Positions 1 through 8,712 of a stretch of DNA of 64,000 nucleotides are shown piece after piece; the stretch's first letter is position 1; each line of letters begins with the position of its first letter. This stretch comes from Methylobacterium sp. 77 (GTDB lineage Bacteria; Pseudomonadota; Alphaproteobacteria; Rhizobiales; Beijerinckiaceae): NCBI RefSeq assembly GCF_000372825.1, contig NZ_KB910516.1, positions 4,158,011 to 4,222,010 of the forward strand, in the 5' to 3' direction. Under the pieces are notes generated by a model. The model made no database searches, had not been told where the DNA came from, and was given only the letters and a program-made list of their open reading frames with translations. Position numbers and translations under genes: made by a program.

Positions 1-99
1 TCCTGGCGCGATCCGACCCTACCTGGCGACCGCCGATGATCACCCGTCAGTGACACCACCAACTCGAACGCATGATCCCTCGGCTTTCCCGAAAGGTTT

Positions 100-906
100 T
101 CATGCGTCAAATAACACCCCATCTGTCCGCGATGCCAGGTATTCCTTTCTCGATTTGATGGTCTGCTCAAGCTTGGCATAAACGCTCTGTAGCTGCTGAT
201 ACAGCGGGTCCCTTTTCATCGCCTCGTCATCGACCTTTGGTCGCTGATCCTCGATCGGTGGAAGTGCATTGAACGTACTCTGCGTGATCGCAGTGTCGGC
301 CTTCACGACGCGTCCACCCAACATCTTGGCAATTCTGTCTGCGCGAGCTTGTGCCACATCGGGGCCGTTCGTCCCGTTGGTCTCTCCTGACAGACTGTTC
401 CGAAGCCTTTCGCCGAGGTCGTTATCCGATCCGACGACGCCTTGGTTATCGATCGTCGCAACAACCCTGCCGCCGACGACCACCGTCGCATACGGTTGGG
501 TTGCCGGAGTGCGTCCGACGGGGAATGCCATGGGGGAAGACCGATCGGTGTACATGCGTTGAAGATAGAGCGTATTCGCTTCAATAATTTGCCGTGTTTG
601 TCTGATATAAAATTTATATTGATCTTCAGGAAGCTCGGGAACATTGATGACCTTCAAATCGGCTGCGGTCCCTACGGCATCCCAGGTAAAAGTAACGGTC
701 TGACCTTGTAGAATGACTGTAAAGGTCGAGGATGGAGCCGCAGAACCGGCCTGCTTGAGTCCGGAGTTCTGCTGCACGGTATTGACGCCGTCGCCATCGG
801 AGCCTCGGGCATCGGACGTGCGCGTGTCGGCTAAGTCAGAGCCTGCTCTATTGGAATTGATGGAGCGGCTGGTCTGGTAGGGCGATGCTGATCCGATGGG
901 GCTCAA
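100..906 (-). CDS. Hypothetical protein, AT-richer accessory gene
   Basis: This 268-residue protein belongs to no family I recognise. The first ~60 residues are rich in Ser, Asn, Asp and Gly and look disordered. A central part (about 60-160) has beta-prone stretches such as TFTVILQGQTVTFTWD and YATVVVGGRVVATID. The C-terminus (about 225-260) is charged and helical. There is no signal peptide or membrane segment. Base composition is unlike its neighbours: the line at 601-660 is about 33% GC by hand count, whereas the rest of the window is strongly GC-rich. It lies next to a decayed IS5-family transposase, which supports horizontal acquisition. Reading-frame length and amino-acid make-up suggest a real gene, but the function is unknown. 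Confidence 0.6.
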   Translation of the reverse strand: MSPIGSASPYQTSRSINSNRAGSDLADTRTSDARGSDGDGVNTVQQNSGLKQAGSAAPSSTFTVILQGQTVTFTWDAVGTAADLKVINVPELPEDQYKFYIRQTRQIIEANTLYLQRMYTDRSSPMAFPVGRTPATQPYATVVVGGRVVATIDNQGVVGSDNDLGERLRNSLSGETNGTNGPDVAQARADRIAKMLGGRVVKADTAITQSTFNALPPIEDQRPKVDDEAMKRDPLYQQLQSVYAKLEQTIKSRKEYLASRTDGVLFDA

Positions 907-1068
907 TGGTATGATCCAAAGGTTGCTGTTCGCTGATGCAATCAGATGTTTGTAGAAGGTGATACGTCCGAAAAAACAAACAAAGGCTCAAGACAATACC
1001 ACTTCTCGTTGGGGCTCTGAAAAAAGCGATCCTGATGAGCGAACTGGTCACGCATCCGCCGGCGGACT

Positions 1069-1230
1069 CACACTTGACCGGTCTTGCGTCGAGCGATGCG
1101 GCGCCGGACCTTCAGGACGTGCAGGATACCGCTGATGACCCGCCTGTCATCGACCTCGGGGTAGGCCGTGAGGCAAGCGTGGCTTGGTCCGAGCCCAAGC
1201 CTCATCCGAGGGCCGTAACGGTCGTGCCAG
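1069..1230 (-). pseudogene. IS5-family transposase N-terminal remnant, frameshifted
   Basis: On the minus strand one frame reads LARPLRPSDEAWARTKPRLP, followed by HGLPRGR and a stop. A shifted frame then continues as EVDDRRVISGILHVLK and runs to a stop at 1069-1071. The block VDDRRVISGI-HVL preceded by PRG is typical of the N-terminal domain of IS5-family transposases. The catalytic DDE part is missing. This is therefore a short, frameshifted relic of an insertion sequence and not an active element. I could not define terminal inverted repeats. Confidence 0.6.
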
Positions 1231-1307
1231 CGCGATCTTGCTGCGCCTGAAGTCTCGAATCAGGAAGTAAACGCAAGCGACAGCAATGGGTTGTATGAGT
1301 TCTGGGC

Positions 1308-1883
1308 CTATCCCAACTTGCCCGAGGCGAGGGCCGCGCGGGCGGCCTCGAGCATCTCCTCCCGGAGCGGGTCGTCGTCGATGGCCCTGGCCAGGGCGAC
1401 GGTGCCGACCAGGATCGACAGTGTGGTCAGGGCGCGCTGTCGGCGCCGTTTGGCCGGTCCCATCGGGAAATGGTCGGCGACGCGGTCGATCAGGTCTCGG
1501 ACACCCTTGAGGAACCGCGATCGTACCGGACTACCGGGAGCCTCCCGCGAGACGTCGTTGGCCAGCGATGCCAGCGGACAACCGAAGGCGGGGTTTCGGA
1601 CATGGGCGAGGGACAGGTATTGGGCCATCCATCCGTCGAGTTCGTCGGGCCGCCAGTTCTGGTTGGCCGCCAGGTCGAACGCTTCGACCGCAAGCGCCTC
1701 CTTGCTGGCGAACTGGCCGTAGAAGCCGCCATGCGTCAGCCCCGCCGAGGCCATGATGTCGGCGACGCTGACACCATGCAGGCCGCGCTCCCGGAACAGG
1801 GCGGCGGCGACTTCCACGACCCGTTCCCGGTTCAGTTTGGCCTGCGCCTGCGAAACCTTCGGCACCGTCCGGTCCTCCTGCAT
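1308..1883 (-). CDS. TetR/AcrR family transcriptional regulator
   Basis: This 191-residue protein has an N-terminal TetR DNA-binding domain. The helix-turn-helix lies at about residues 38-57, with VADIMASAGLTHGGFYGQF followed by SKEALAVEAF, which is the classic TetR pattern. The remaining ~130 residues are the helical ligand-binding domain typical of TetR_C families (WMAQYLSLAHV, ACPLAS-like FGCPLASLAND). Family members are homodimeric repressors released by a small ligand, and they usually control a neighbouring gene and themselves. No efflux pump or enzyme gene lies directly beside it here, so the target is unclear. A perfect 10-bp palindrome just upstream of the start (1894-1903) is a candidate autoregulatory operator. 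The ATG at 1881-1883 fits the usual N-terminal length. Confidence 0.9.
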   Translation of the reverse strand: MQEDRTVPKVSQAQAKLNRERVVEVAAALFRERGLHGVSVADIMASAGLTHGGFYGQFASKEALAVEAFDLAANQNWRPDELDGWMAQYLSLAHVRNPAFGCPLASLANDVSREAPGSPVRSRFLKGVRDLIDRVADHFPMGPAKRRRQRALTTLSILVGTVALARAIDDDPLREEMLEAARAALASGKLG

Positions 1884-2272
1884 TCGACCCCTAATCTATA
1901 GATGTCGAGCGCCATGCAAAAGGGGCCCCGTGATCTCTCTGGCCCGTCTTGGCCGGGATCGCGCCGCCGCGGCAAGGCGGAGCGATGGACGCGGCCGGAT
2001 TCTCGGATCGATCCGCGGCCACGGCCCGAATGATCAAGATGACGCGTGTCGTCGGCAGACTGTCCCAGACGGGCTTGCGCGGATCGACGGGTCGCCGGCA
2101 GGGCCCGGCGTCGCTTTTCCATGGTGTCCGCTCGTGAAATCTCGTCAACGGCGAGAACGCCTTACCGGCAGAACGTAAGGAAATTTTAACGCTGATCGGT
2201 GTGATTGAATCTGTCGCTGCGATGCGAAATTCCGCCTCGCGACGATGTCGAGAACGATCAGCGTGAGATGAG
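1884..2272. other. Intergenic gap, 389 bp
   Basis: This stretch lies between the TetR start and the hybrid-kinase start, so it should hold two divergent promoters. Apart from the palindrome at 1894-1903 I see no supported gene, RNA or repeat. The open frames in it lack family features and have no good ribosome-binding site. Confidence 0.5.
1894..1903. promoter_or_regulatory. Candidate TetR operator palindrome
   Basis: The sequence ATCTATAGAT is a perfect palindrome 11 bases upstream of the start codon of the TetR gene. TetR-family repressors bind palindromes in their own promoter region. The assignment rests on position and symmetry only. Confidence 0.35.
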
Positions 2273-4855
2273 ATGAAGACGCTCAGCTTGAGCCTGATGT
2301 CCCTGAAATCGCTGTCCGCCGCGGTGGCGGGAACGTCTGCGCTCGTTGTCCTCGTCTGCGGCAGCCTGACGAATCTCAGCCTGAGCCGGAACGACGCCCG
2401 CCGGCCGCTCGACACCACCCAGGCCTCCCAGCGCTTCGCCGCTGCCGTCGATCGTGGCGTGTACGACGTCGTCCAGGATCTCAAGACCCTCTCGATCGCC
2501 CTGAAGCAGACGTCTCGCGGCCTCGATGCGGATGAACTGCAGACGATCGTGAGCGCCTGGCTCGGATCGCGTCCCGATTATTCCGAACTCAACCTCGTGG
2601 CCGCGAATGGCCGCGTGAAGGTCGCCGGCAACGACCTCGGCTTCGGCCGGGACGTGTCCGGCCGTTCCTGGTTCCTCCGGGCCAAGGCCTCCCGCTCCAT
2701 CGTCGCCGTGCCGTCGGCGGGGGCGGACGGCCAGACCGTCTTCGACATCGCCCTGCCGGTCCCCGGATCGGCGTTCGGAAGCGAGGACGTTCTCGTCGCG
2801 CGTCTGAACGAGGCGTGGCTCGGCGACATCCGGGACAGGGTGCTCGGGACATCTCCGGTCGCGAATGGTGCGACCGGCCTCGCCGTGCTCGGTCCCGATG
2901 CCCGATCCGGTTCGGGTCTCCTGGCTCAGCACTCGGCGGGCGGTCGCGAGTTCGTGGAACAGGTGACGCCGAGCGCGGGCTATCGCGACCTCGCCCCCTC
3001 GGGCTGGCTCGCCGTGGCCCGGAGCCCGAATTCCGGTCTGTCGCGGAATATCGAGGCGTTCCTGCCCGATGGCAGAACCACGGCGACGTGGCTGGCCGTC
3101 TGTATCCTGGCGGCCTGCGCGGGCTGGATCTTCGCCGGCCGCTTCGTGCGGCGGCTCAAGCTCATCGGCGACAAGGAACCGGGCCTCTCGGCGCCCTCGC
3201 GCATCGCCGAGCTGCAGGATCACGCGGAGCGTCTCGCCGCCCGCGAGCGAAGCGGCGTCCGCGCGCTTCAGGAGACGCGCTCGGCGCTGTCGCGCAGTCG
3301 CGAGCGCTTCCGCACCTTCGAGGCGATGTCGGGCTGGACCTACTGGGACATCGACATGGAGGCGGGGAGCGTCACCTGGACCGATCCGGCCACGCGCTCC
3401 ACCAATGCCGTCTCCGACCGCGCCGTGGCTCTCACCGATCTGACGGACGGGATCGCCCCGGAAGACCGCGACCTCATGGCCTTCACGATGCAGGCGGCCT
3501 TGGACGAGGCGGGTCCGCACGACGTCGTTCTGCGCACCACCGGGACGTTGGCGCAGGATGGCCAACGGCGTCTCTTTGTTCGCTTCATCCGCGCCGAGGG
3601 CGACAACTCGGCGGGCAAGCCCGCGATGCTGCATGCGTTGAGCCGGGAATTCGCCGGCGAGGCGGGCCGGGACGAGGCTGGTCACGGGAATGGCCTCGAC
3701 GCGGACGTCGTCGGTGCGTCCGGCATCGATGGCGGCGCCTCGCCGATCGAGCCCCGCCGCCGGGAGAGCGACGCCGCCGGGGAAGCCCGCAGTGGCACCG
3801 TCCTGCGCAAGGTCGTCGATGGGGTGATCCACGACTTCAACAACGTTCTGACCGTGGTCATCGCCAGTCTCGGCACGCTTCAGCGGCGTCACGAAATCCG
3901 TCCCGATCAGATGCGCCTCGTCGATGCCGCCTTGGCGGGCGCCCAGCGCGGATCGAGCCTGACCCGGCGCCTCGTCAATTTCGTTCGCCGGGACGATACC
4001 GGCCTGCAGGAAACCGACGTGGCCGTGACTCTCGCCGCCTTCGTCCCGTTCCTCGGCGCCAACGTGCTGCACCAGACCTCGGTCGAGACCCGGATACGGC
4101 CGGGATTGGCCAAGGTGCTGTGCAGCGAAAAGGTCCTTGAGGCCGTCCTCCTCAACCTCGCCTTCCATGTCCGCGACATCGGGTCCGAAGGCTTCGCCAT
4201 CGGTGCCGACGAGAAGACGCTGTCGGCCGGAGAGGGCATCGCGCTTGCCCCCGGCCGCTACGTGCGGATCGTCCTCGCCAGCGGAACGCCCGCCCGCCAT
4301 GCCGCGGTGATGCCTTCGGGCGACAGCGAGGCGACCAAGGCGGTGGCGGCCCTGCTCATGCAGGTCGGCGGCGGGTTCCGGCTCCTGGCGGATGGCAGTG
4401 GCGGCACCGGCTTCCTCGCCGAACTTTGGCTCCCGGCGGGCGAGGCCGCATCGAGGAGTGCTGCGTCCGAGGGAGGCGCCCCGACGCTTCCCCTTCGCGT
4501 GCTTCTCGTCGACAGCGACAGCCTCGTGCGCCAGAGCTTCGCCGATGCCCTCGCCGATCTCGGTCACGCGGTGATCCAGGCCGGCTCGGCCGAGCACGCG
4601 CTGGCGCTTCTCGACGAAGCGGCGAATTACGATGCGATGATCACCGACTGGGCCATGCCCGTGGTGAGCGGGCTCCAGCTGGCGGCGACCATGACCCAGC
4701 GCCATCCCCACATCCGGGTCGTCCTCGCGAGCCCGGGCGGCCAGATGCCGGTCAGCGCCCGCGCCTTCCTGCATATCGAGAAGCCGTTCCGGTATCCCGA
4801 TCTCGCCGCCATCATGCGCGAGGCGGGCCGGAAGGACACGGCGGAAGCGGCCTGA
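2273..4855 (+). CDS. Membrane hybrid sensor histidine kinase with receiver domain (ATPase domain degenerate)
   Basis: The protein has 860 residues. A first membrane segment lies at about 13-35, an extracytoplasmic sensor region (dCache-like; SGRSWFLRAKAS) follows, and a second membrane segment lies at about 270-292. A PAS-like region (about 345-460) and a dimerisation domain with HDFNN at His520 come next, then an ATPase-like region and a C-terminal receiver domain from about 741 with phospho-acceptor Asp792 (ITDWAMP). The ATPase region is odd. The N-box has LNLAFHVRD where LNLAxNARD is usual, no DxGxG motif is visible, and no EPFFTTK-like motif is present. Kinase activity is therefore doubtful; it may act as a phosphatase, a scaffold or a pseudokinase. 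It precedes the cellulose operon in the same orientation, so a regulatory link is possible but only inferred. Confidence 0.88.
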   Translation: MKTLSLSLMSLKSLSAAVAGTSALVVLVCGSLTNLSLSRNDARRPLDTTQASQRFAAAVDRGVYDVVQDLKTLSIALKQTSRGLDADELQTIVSAWLGSRPDYSELNLVAANGRVKVAGNDLGFGRDVSGRSWFLRAKASRSIVAVPSAGADGQTVFDIALPVPGSAFGSEDVLVARLNEAWLGDIRDRVLGTSPVANGATGLAVLGPDARSGSGLLAQHSAGGREFVEQVTPSAGYRDLAPSGWLAVARSPNSGLSRNIEAFLPDGRTTATWLAVCILAACAGWIFAGRFVRRLKLIGDKEPGLSAPSRIAELQDHAERLAARERSGVRALQETRSALSRSRERFRTFEAMSGWTYWDIDMEAGSVTWTDPATRSTNAVSDRAVALTDLTDGIAPEDRDLMAFTMQAALDEAGPHDVVLRTTGTLAQDGQRRLFVRFIRAEGDNSAGKPAMLHALSREFAGEAGRDEAGHGNGLDADVVGASGIDGGASPIEPRRRESDAAGEARSGTVLRKVVDGVIHDFNNVLTVVIASLGTLQRRHEIRPDQMRLVDAALAGAQRGSSLTRRLVNFVRRDDTGLQETDVAVTLAAFVPFLGANVLHQTSVETRIRPGLAKVLCSEKVLEAVLLNLAFHVRDIGSEGFAIGADEKTLSAGEGIALAPGRYVRIVLASGTPARHAAVMPSGDSEATKAVAALLMQVGGGFRLLADGSGGTGFLAELWLPAGEAASRSAASEGGAPTLPLRVLLVDSDSLVRQSFADALADLGHAVIQAGSAEHALALLDEAANYDAMITDWAMPVVSGLQLAATMTQRHPHIRVVLASPGGQMPVSARAFLHIEKPFRYPDLAAIMREAGRKDTAEAA

Positions 4856-5203
4856 GGGCAGGGGACAGGGGACAGGGGGCACCGTTCCCGGTCTCCGCTC
4901 CCCCATCGTTCGCCGCGGGCACCGTCACCCGGCAGGCTCCGCCTGGGCCGGCCGATGGGGGCGTCGACATCGCTCCCGGATCTCGACCCCACGGATGCCA
5001 GTCTTCGGCAGTGCCGTCTTGCCGGGGCGGCGAGCGAAATCCGACACCATAAGTCGAGCGCAAGCTTACACTCTCTCCTCAGCGTCGAGCGTGCCGTTAG
5101 GCGTCGATTAACGTTGATGGAACATAAAAGAAATTGCGTCGGTGGTAACGGTACCCATTGAGGGATGCATCCGGGCGCGTCGGGACAACAGGGTCGTGCC
5201 GCT
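4856..5203. other. Intergenic gap upstream of the cellulose locus, 348 bp
   Basis: No gene is supported here. Short tandem GGGGACA-type repeats sit just after the kinase stop (about 4861-4880). The AT-richer stretch at 5090-5160 probably holds the promoter of bcsS. It includes TTAG-N7-TTAAC at 5097-5112, which only loosely resembles a CtrA site. Confidence 0.4.
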
Positions 5204-5953
5204 ATGAAGCGCTTCGCAGGTCTTACCGCTGTGCTCGTGCCCGCGTTCCTCGGCGGAGCGCCGGCTCAGGCGGCGGATTGGTATACCGGCGCCGAACCGG
5301 TCGTCCGGGACGATGCCTGGACCACGGCCGTGGACGCCTCCGCATCGGTCACCTCGAACAGCTCGGCCTTCGGCTCCCTCACGGGGACGTTCGCGACGGA
5401 AGGCACCCTGCTCCAGAGCGGCCCGCGCATCCGCGTCGAGGCGGTGGCCGGAACCTACAGCTATCCCGGTCAGGGCGTCGCCCAGCGGGTCACCGGTTAC
5501 CAGGAGGAGGCGGCCCTCAGCGCCGGCTACGAGTGGATCTGGCGCGACGCAGCCCTCGCCGGCTTCGTCGGCTTCAACGTCCGGAGCAACCAGCTCTCGA
5601 TTCTCGACCCGGACAATCCCGTGGTCGGCACGGGTGTCGGCGCGAAATTCGGCGCGAATTTCTATGCCCGGCCGACGGAAAACACGATGGTCTCGGCTTA
5701 CGGATCCTATTCGACGCAGTTCAACGCCTATTACACGCGCTTCCGCGTCGGCTACATGGTCGCCGATGGAGTCTATGTCGGACCCGAAGCGATGGTCCTC
5801 GGCGACAACTTCTTCAGCCAGTACCGGATCGGTGCCCATGTCAGCGGCTTCTCCATTGGCCCGATCAAGATGGCCGTCGGTGTCGGCTACGTGAAGGACC
5901 GCATCCAGGGCAGCGGCTACTATTCGAGCGTGGAGGCCAGGGCCGCGTTCTGA
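5204..5953 (+). CDS. bcsS: Cellulose biosynthesis protein BcsS, outer-membrane beta-barrel type
   Basis: From the ATG at 5204 the protein has 249 residues and starts with a clean signal peptide (MKRFAGLTAVLVPAFLGG, then AQA). An upstream ATG at 5165 would add 13 non-signal residues and is less likely. The mature part is built of alternating amphipathic strands (YEWIWRDAALAGFVGFNV; GAKFGANFYARP) and ends in a C-terminal aromatic residue (RAAF), as expected for a small outer-membrane barrel. The pattern of strands and GYMVADGVYVGPEAMVLGD matches the BcsS family seen next to alphaproteobacterial cellulose synthase genes. BcsS is thought to act at the outer membrane in cellulose export or secretion, but its biochemistry is not settled. 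It leads the bcs locus, about 300 bp before bcsA. A 13-bp direct repeat (5941-5953 and 5959-5971) duplicates its last codons. Confidence 0.8.
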   Translation: MKRFAGLTAVLVPAFLGGAPAQAADWYTGAEPVVRDDAWTTAVDASASVTSNSSAFGSLTGTFATEGTLLQSGPRIRVEAVAGTYSYPGQGVAQRVTGYQEEAALSAGYEWIWRDAALAGFVGFNVRSNQLSILDPDNPVVGTGVGAKFGANFYARPTENTMVSAYGSYSTQFNAYYTRFRVGYMVADGVYVGPEAMVLGDNFFSQYRIGAHVSGFSIGPIKMAVGVGYVKDRIQGSGYYSSVEARAAF

Positions 5954-6250
5954 CACCCGGCCGCGTTCTGAAACCGGGCACATTCCGTTTCATTTTGGTG
6001 CTGTGCAACATTGGCTCCGGCAACGACGCCGCAGCGGACCGATTCCATTCAAAACGACACAATTACAACGCGATTTCTCGATTTTGAACGTGGCAGGAGA
6101 ATCGCAACGTAACCGTTATGCGCCGTGCCTCGCGCGGCCGTGTCTCGTCGGATGCTTCCAAGTTCGGCATCCCACGCCACGGTCGCCTCGGGTGACTTCG
6201 CGAGACTTGATTGCGCTGACCGATTGCCGGTCCCCATAGGGATACTCGAC

Positions 6251-8701
6251 GTGAGATCTGCATTGCGCTGGACCGTGTGGATGATGTCTGCGGTCATCGT
6301 CCTCGCTCTGCTGAGCCAGCCGATCAGCACGCAGGATCAGCTTGCGATGAGCCTCTGCGCCATGGCGGCGATGATCGCCCTGTGGGTCTTCTTCGACAAC
6401 CCGCCGGCGAGGTTCATCTTCCTGGCGCTCGGGAGCCTCGTGGTACTGCGCTACATGTTCTGGCGCGTCACGAATACGCTCCCATCCCCCTCCGATCCGG
6501 TGAGTTTCGGGTTCGGTCTCGTTCTGCTGCTCGGCGAGCTCTACTGCGTCTTCATCCTCTTCATCAGCCTGATCATCAATGCCGATCCCCTGCGGCGCGC
6601 GACGCCGCCGATGGGACCGCCCGAGGACCTGCCCACCGTCGACATCTTCGTGCCGAGCTACAACGAGGATGCGGGGATCCTCTCGACCACCCTGTCGGCG
6701 GCCAAGCTCATCGACTACCCGGCCGACAGGCTCCGCGTCTGGTTGCTCGACGATGGCGGCACCGATCAGAAATGTGCCGATCCCGACCCGGACGCCGCGC
6801 AGGCCGCGATGCGGCGGCGGATGGAACTCCAATCCCTGTGCCAGTCGCTCGGCGTCACCTACCTGACACGGTCGCGCAACCAGCACGCCAAGGCCGGTAA
6901 CCTCAATAACGGCCTCAAGCATTCGCAGGGCGAGATCATCGTCGTGCTCGATGCCGACCACGTGCCGTTCCGCTCGTTCCTGCGCGAGACGATCGGCCAT
7001 TTCGCCGCCGATCCGCGCCTGTTCCTGGTCCAGACCCCGCACGCCTTCCTCAACCCCGACCCGATCGAGCGCAACCTGCGCACCTTCGACCGCATGCCCT
7101 CCGAGAACGAGATGTTCTACTCGGTGACGCAGCGCGGCCTCGACAAGTGGAACGGGTCGTTCTTCTGCGGTTCGGCCGCACTCCTGCGCCGGCGCGCCCT
7201 GGACGAGGCCGGCGGATTCTCCGGCGTCACCATCACGGAGGATTGCGAGACCGCCTTCGAGCTGCATTCCCGCGGCTGGAACAGCATCTATGTGGACACG
7301 CCGCTGATCGCCGGCCTGCAGCCCGACACGCTGGTGGCCTTCATCGGCCAGCGCTCGCGCTGGTGCCAGGGCATGTTCCAGATCATGATGCTCAAGAACC
7401 CGCTGTTCAAGCGCGGGCTGCATCCGATCCAGAAGCTCGCCTACCTGTCGAGCATGACCTTCTGGTTCTTCCCGGTGCCGCGCATGATCTTCATGTTCGC
7501 GCCGCTGCTGCACATCTTCTTCGACCTGAAGATTTTCGTCGCGAGCGTCGACGAGTCGATTGCCTATACCGCGACCTACATCGTCATCAACCTGATGATG
7601 CAGAACTATGTCTACGGCAAGTTCCGCTGGCCGTTCGTCTCCGAGCTGTACGAATACGTGCAGGGCCTCTATCTGATCCGCGCCATCGTCTCGGTGGTGA
7701 CCTCGCCGCGCAAGCCGACGTTCAACGTCACGGCCAAGGGCGCCGCCCTCGACCAGGACCACCTCTCGCCGATGGCGTGGCCCTATTTCGCGGTCTACTT
7801 CATCCTGCTGATCGGCTGCGGCACCGCCCTGTACCGCTACCTGCTCGAGCCCGGCGTCACCAACCTGATGCTGGTGGTCGGCCTGTGGAACTTCTTCAAC
7901 CTGCTCACGGCCGGCGCGGCCCTCGGCGTGGTGGCCGAGCGCCGGACCACCGAGGCGAGCCCGTCGCTCGCCATCGACCGGCGCGGCCGCCTCGTCCTCG
8001 GCGGACGCGCCCTCGACGTGGTGATCGAGCGCGCCTCGGCGCAGGGCTGCACGATCCGCTTCGGCGCCGAAGGCCTGCCGCCGGGAGCCGGGACGGCGCA
8101 CCGCACGGGCCAGCTCTCGGTGGTTCCGTTCGACGGTGCCCCCGTCCAGGTCCCGCTGCCGGTGGAGATCGGCGGCATCTCGCAAGCCGGGGACGAGACG
8201 GTGGTCGTCCTGCAGTTCCAGCCCCTCGATCCCAAGGGCTACGGGGCACTGGCGAGCCTGATGTACGGCGATGCCGGCGCGCTCCTGCGCTTCCAGCAGA
8301 GCCGCCGCCGGCACAAGAACATCGTCTCCGGCACGCTCCAGTTGATGTGGTGGGGGCTGATCGAGCCGTTCCGCGCGGCGAGCTACGCCTTCAAGGCCGG
8401 GCACGCCACGGCGCGGGATGCCGCCGCGAAGCCGGCCTCGATCCTGCCGAAACAGGGGGCGAGGCAGCCCCTGCTGACGCCGGGCCCGGCGCGCTCCGGC
8501 GCGCACGAGGAGACGCGCGCCGCGCCATCCGCTCCCTCCGACAATCCCCTCGTCGTGCGTCAGGCCCCGGCCCGTATCCCCGGCAACGAATCGGCGACGG
8601 ACTGGGTCCGCCTGATGCTCGAATTCGAGAACGACCGCCTTCTCGAAGGCTCCGGCAAGCCGTCGAACCGCGGATCGCACGACCCGCTGGTGCGGACGTG
8701 A
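6251..8701 (+). CDS. bcsA: Cellulose synthase catalytic subunit (UDP-forming) BcsA
   Basis: This inner-membrane GT2 processive glycosyltransferase polymerises glucose from UDP-glucose into beta-1,4-glucan and extrudes the chain. Counted from the GTG at 6251 (816 residues), the motifs are DDGGTD at about 167-172, the DAD motif (LDADH, about 234-236), the TED catalytic base motif (about 329-331), QRSRW (about 367-371) and the FFCGS gating-type sequence. Flanking transmembrane segments are present. The GTG start is preferred because AGGGA lies 8 bases upstream and the first membrane helix follows at once; an ATG at 6125 would add 42 residues of low-quality sequence. The C-terminal PilZ region has lost signature residues: ERRTTEAS in place of RxxxR, and ERASAQG in place of DxSxxG. 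The stop codon overlaps the ribosome-binding site of bcsB. Confidence 0.95.
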   Translation: MRSALRWTVWMMSAVIVLALLSQPISTQDQLAMSLCAMAAMIALWVFFDNPPARFIFLALGSLVVLRYMFWRVTNTLPSPSDPVSFGFGLVLLLGELYCVFILFISLIINADPLRRATPPMGPPEDLPTVDIFVPSYNEDAGILSTTLSAAKLIDYPADRLRVWLLDDGGTDQKCADPDPDAAQAAMRRRMELQSLCQSLGVTYLTRSRNQHAKAGNLNNGLKHSQGEIIVVLDADHVPFRSFLRETIGHFAADPRLFLVQTPHAFLNPDPIERNLRTFDRMPSENEMFYSVTQRGLDKWNGSFFCGSAALLRRRALDEAGGFSGVTITEDCETAFELHSRGWNSIYVDTPLIAGLQPDTLVAFIGQRSRWCQGMFQIMMLKNPLFKRGLHPIQKLAYLSSMTFWFFPVPRMIFMFAPLLHIFFDLKIFVASVDESIAYTATYIVINLMMQNYVYGKFRWPFVSELYEYVQGLYLIRAIVSVVTSPRKPTFNVTAKGAALDQDHLSPMAWPYFAVYFILLIGCGTALYRYLLEPGVTNLMLVVGLWNFFNLLTAGAALGVVAERRTTEASPSLAIDRRGRLVLGGRALDVVIERASAQGCTIRFGAEGLPPGAGTAHRTGQLSVVPFDGAPVQVPLPVEIGGISQAGDETVVVLQFQPLDPKGYGALASLMYGDAGALLRFQQSRRRHKNIVSGTLQLMWWGLIEPFRAASYAFKAGHATARDAAAKPASILPKQGARQPLLTPGPARSGAHEETRAAPSAPSDNPLVVRQAPARIPGNESATDWVRLMLEFENDRLLEGSGKPSNRGSHDPLVRT

Positions 8702-8710
8702 AGGAGGTGA
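8701..8710 (+). promoter_or_regulatory. Strong Shine-Dalgarno site of bcsB
   Basis: AAGGAGGTGA is a near-perfect anti-16S match. It begins inside the bcsA stop codon and lies two bases before the ATG at 8713. It fixes the bcsB start inside a much longer open frame and suggests high translation of bcsB. Confidence 0.85.
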
Positions 8711-8712
8711 CC

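Noticed and set aside
1035..1250. 71-codon plus-strand frame
   Set aside because: The minus strand shows a recognisable IS5 transposase remnant over the same bases.
2258..4906. Long open frame (882 codons) on the minus strand antisense to the hybrid kinase
   Set aside because: It is a GC-rich shadow frame; composition is Arg/Gly/Glu-rich without domains, while the plus strand encodes a clear sensor kinase.
5097..5112. CtrA-like site TTAG-N7-TTAAC upstream of bcsS
   Set aside because: One mismatch to the half-site and no other supporting element; such matches are frequent by chance.
7147..8712. N-terminal extension of the bcsB frame
   Set aside because: It is out of frame with bcsA and overlaps it; the ATG at 8713 has a perfect Shine-Dalgarno and signal peptide.
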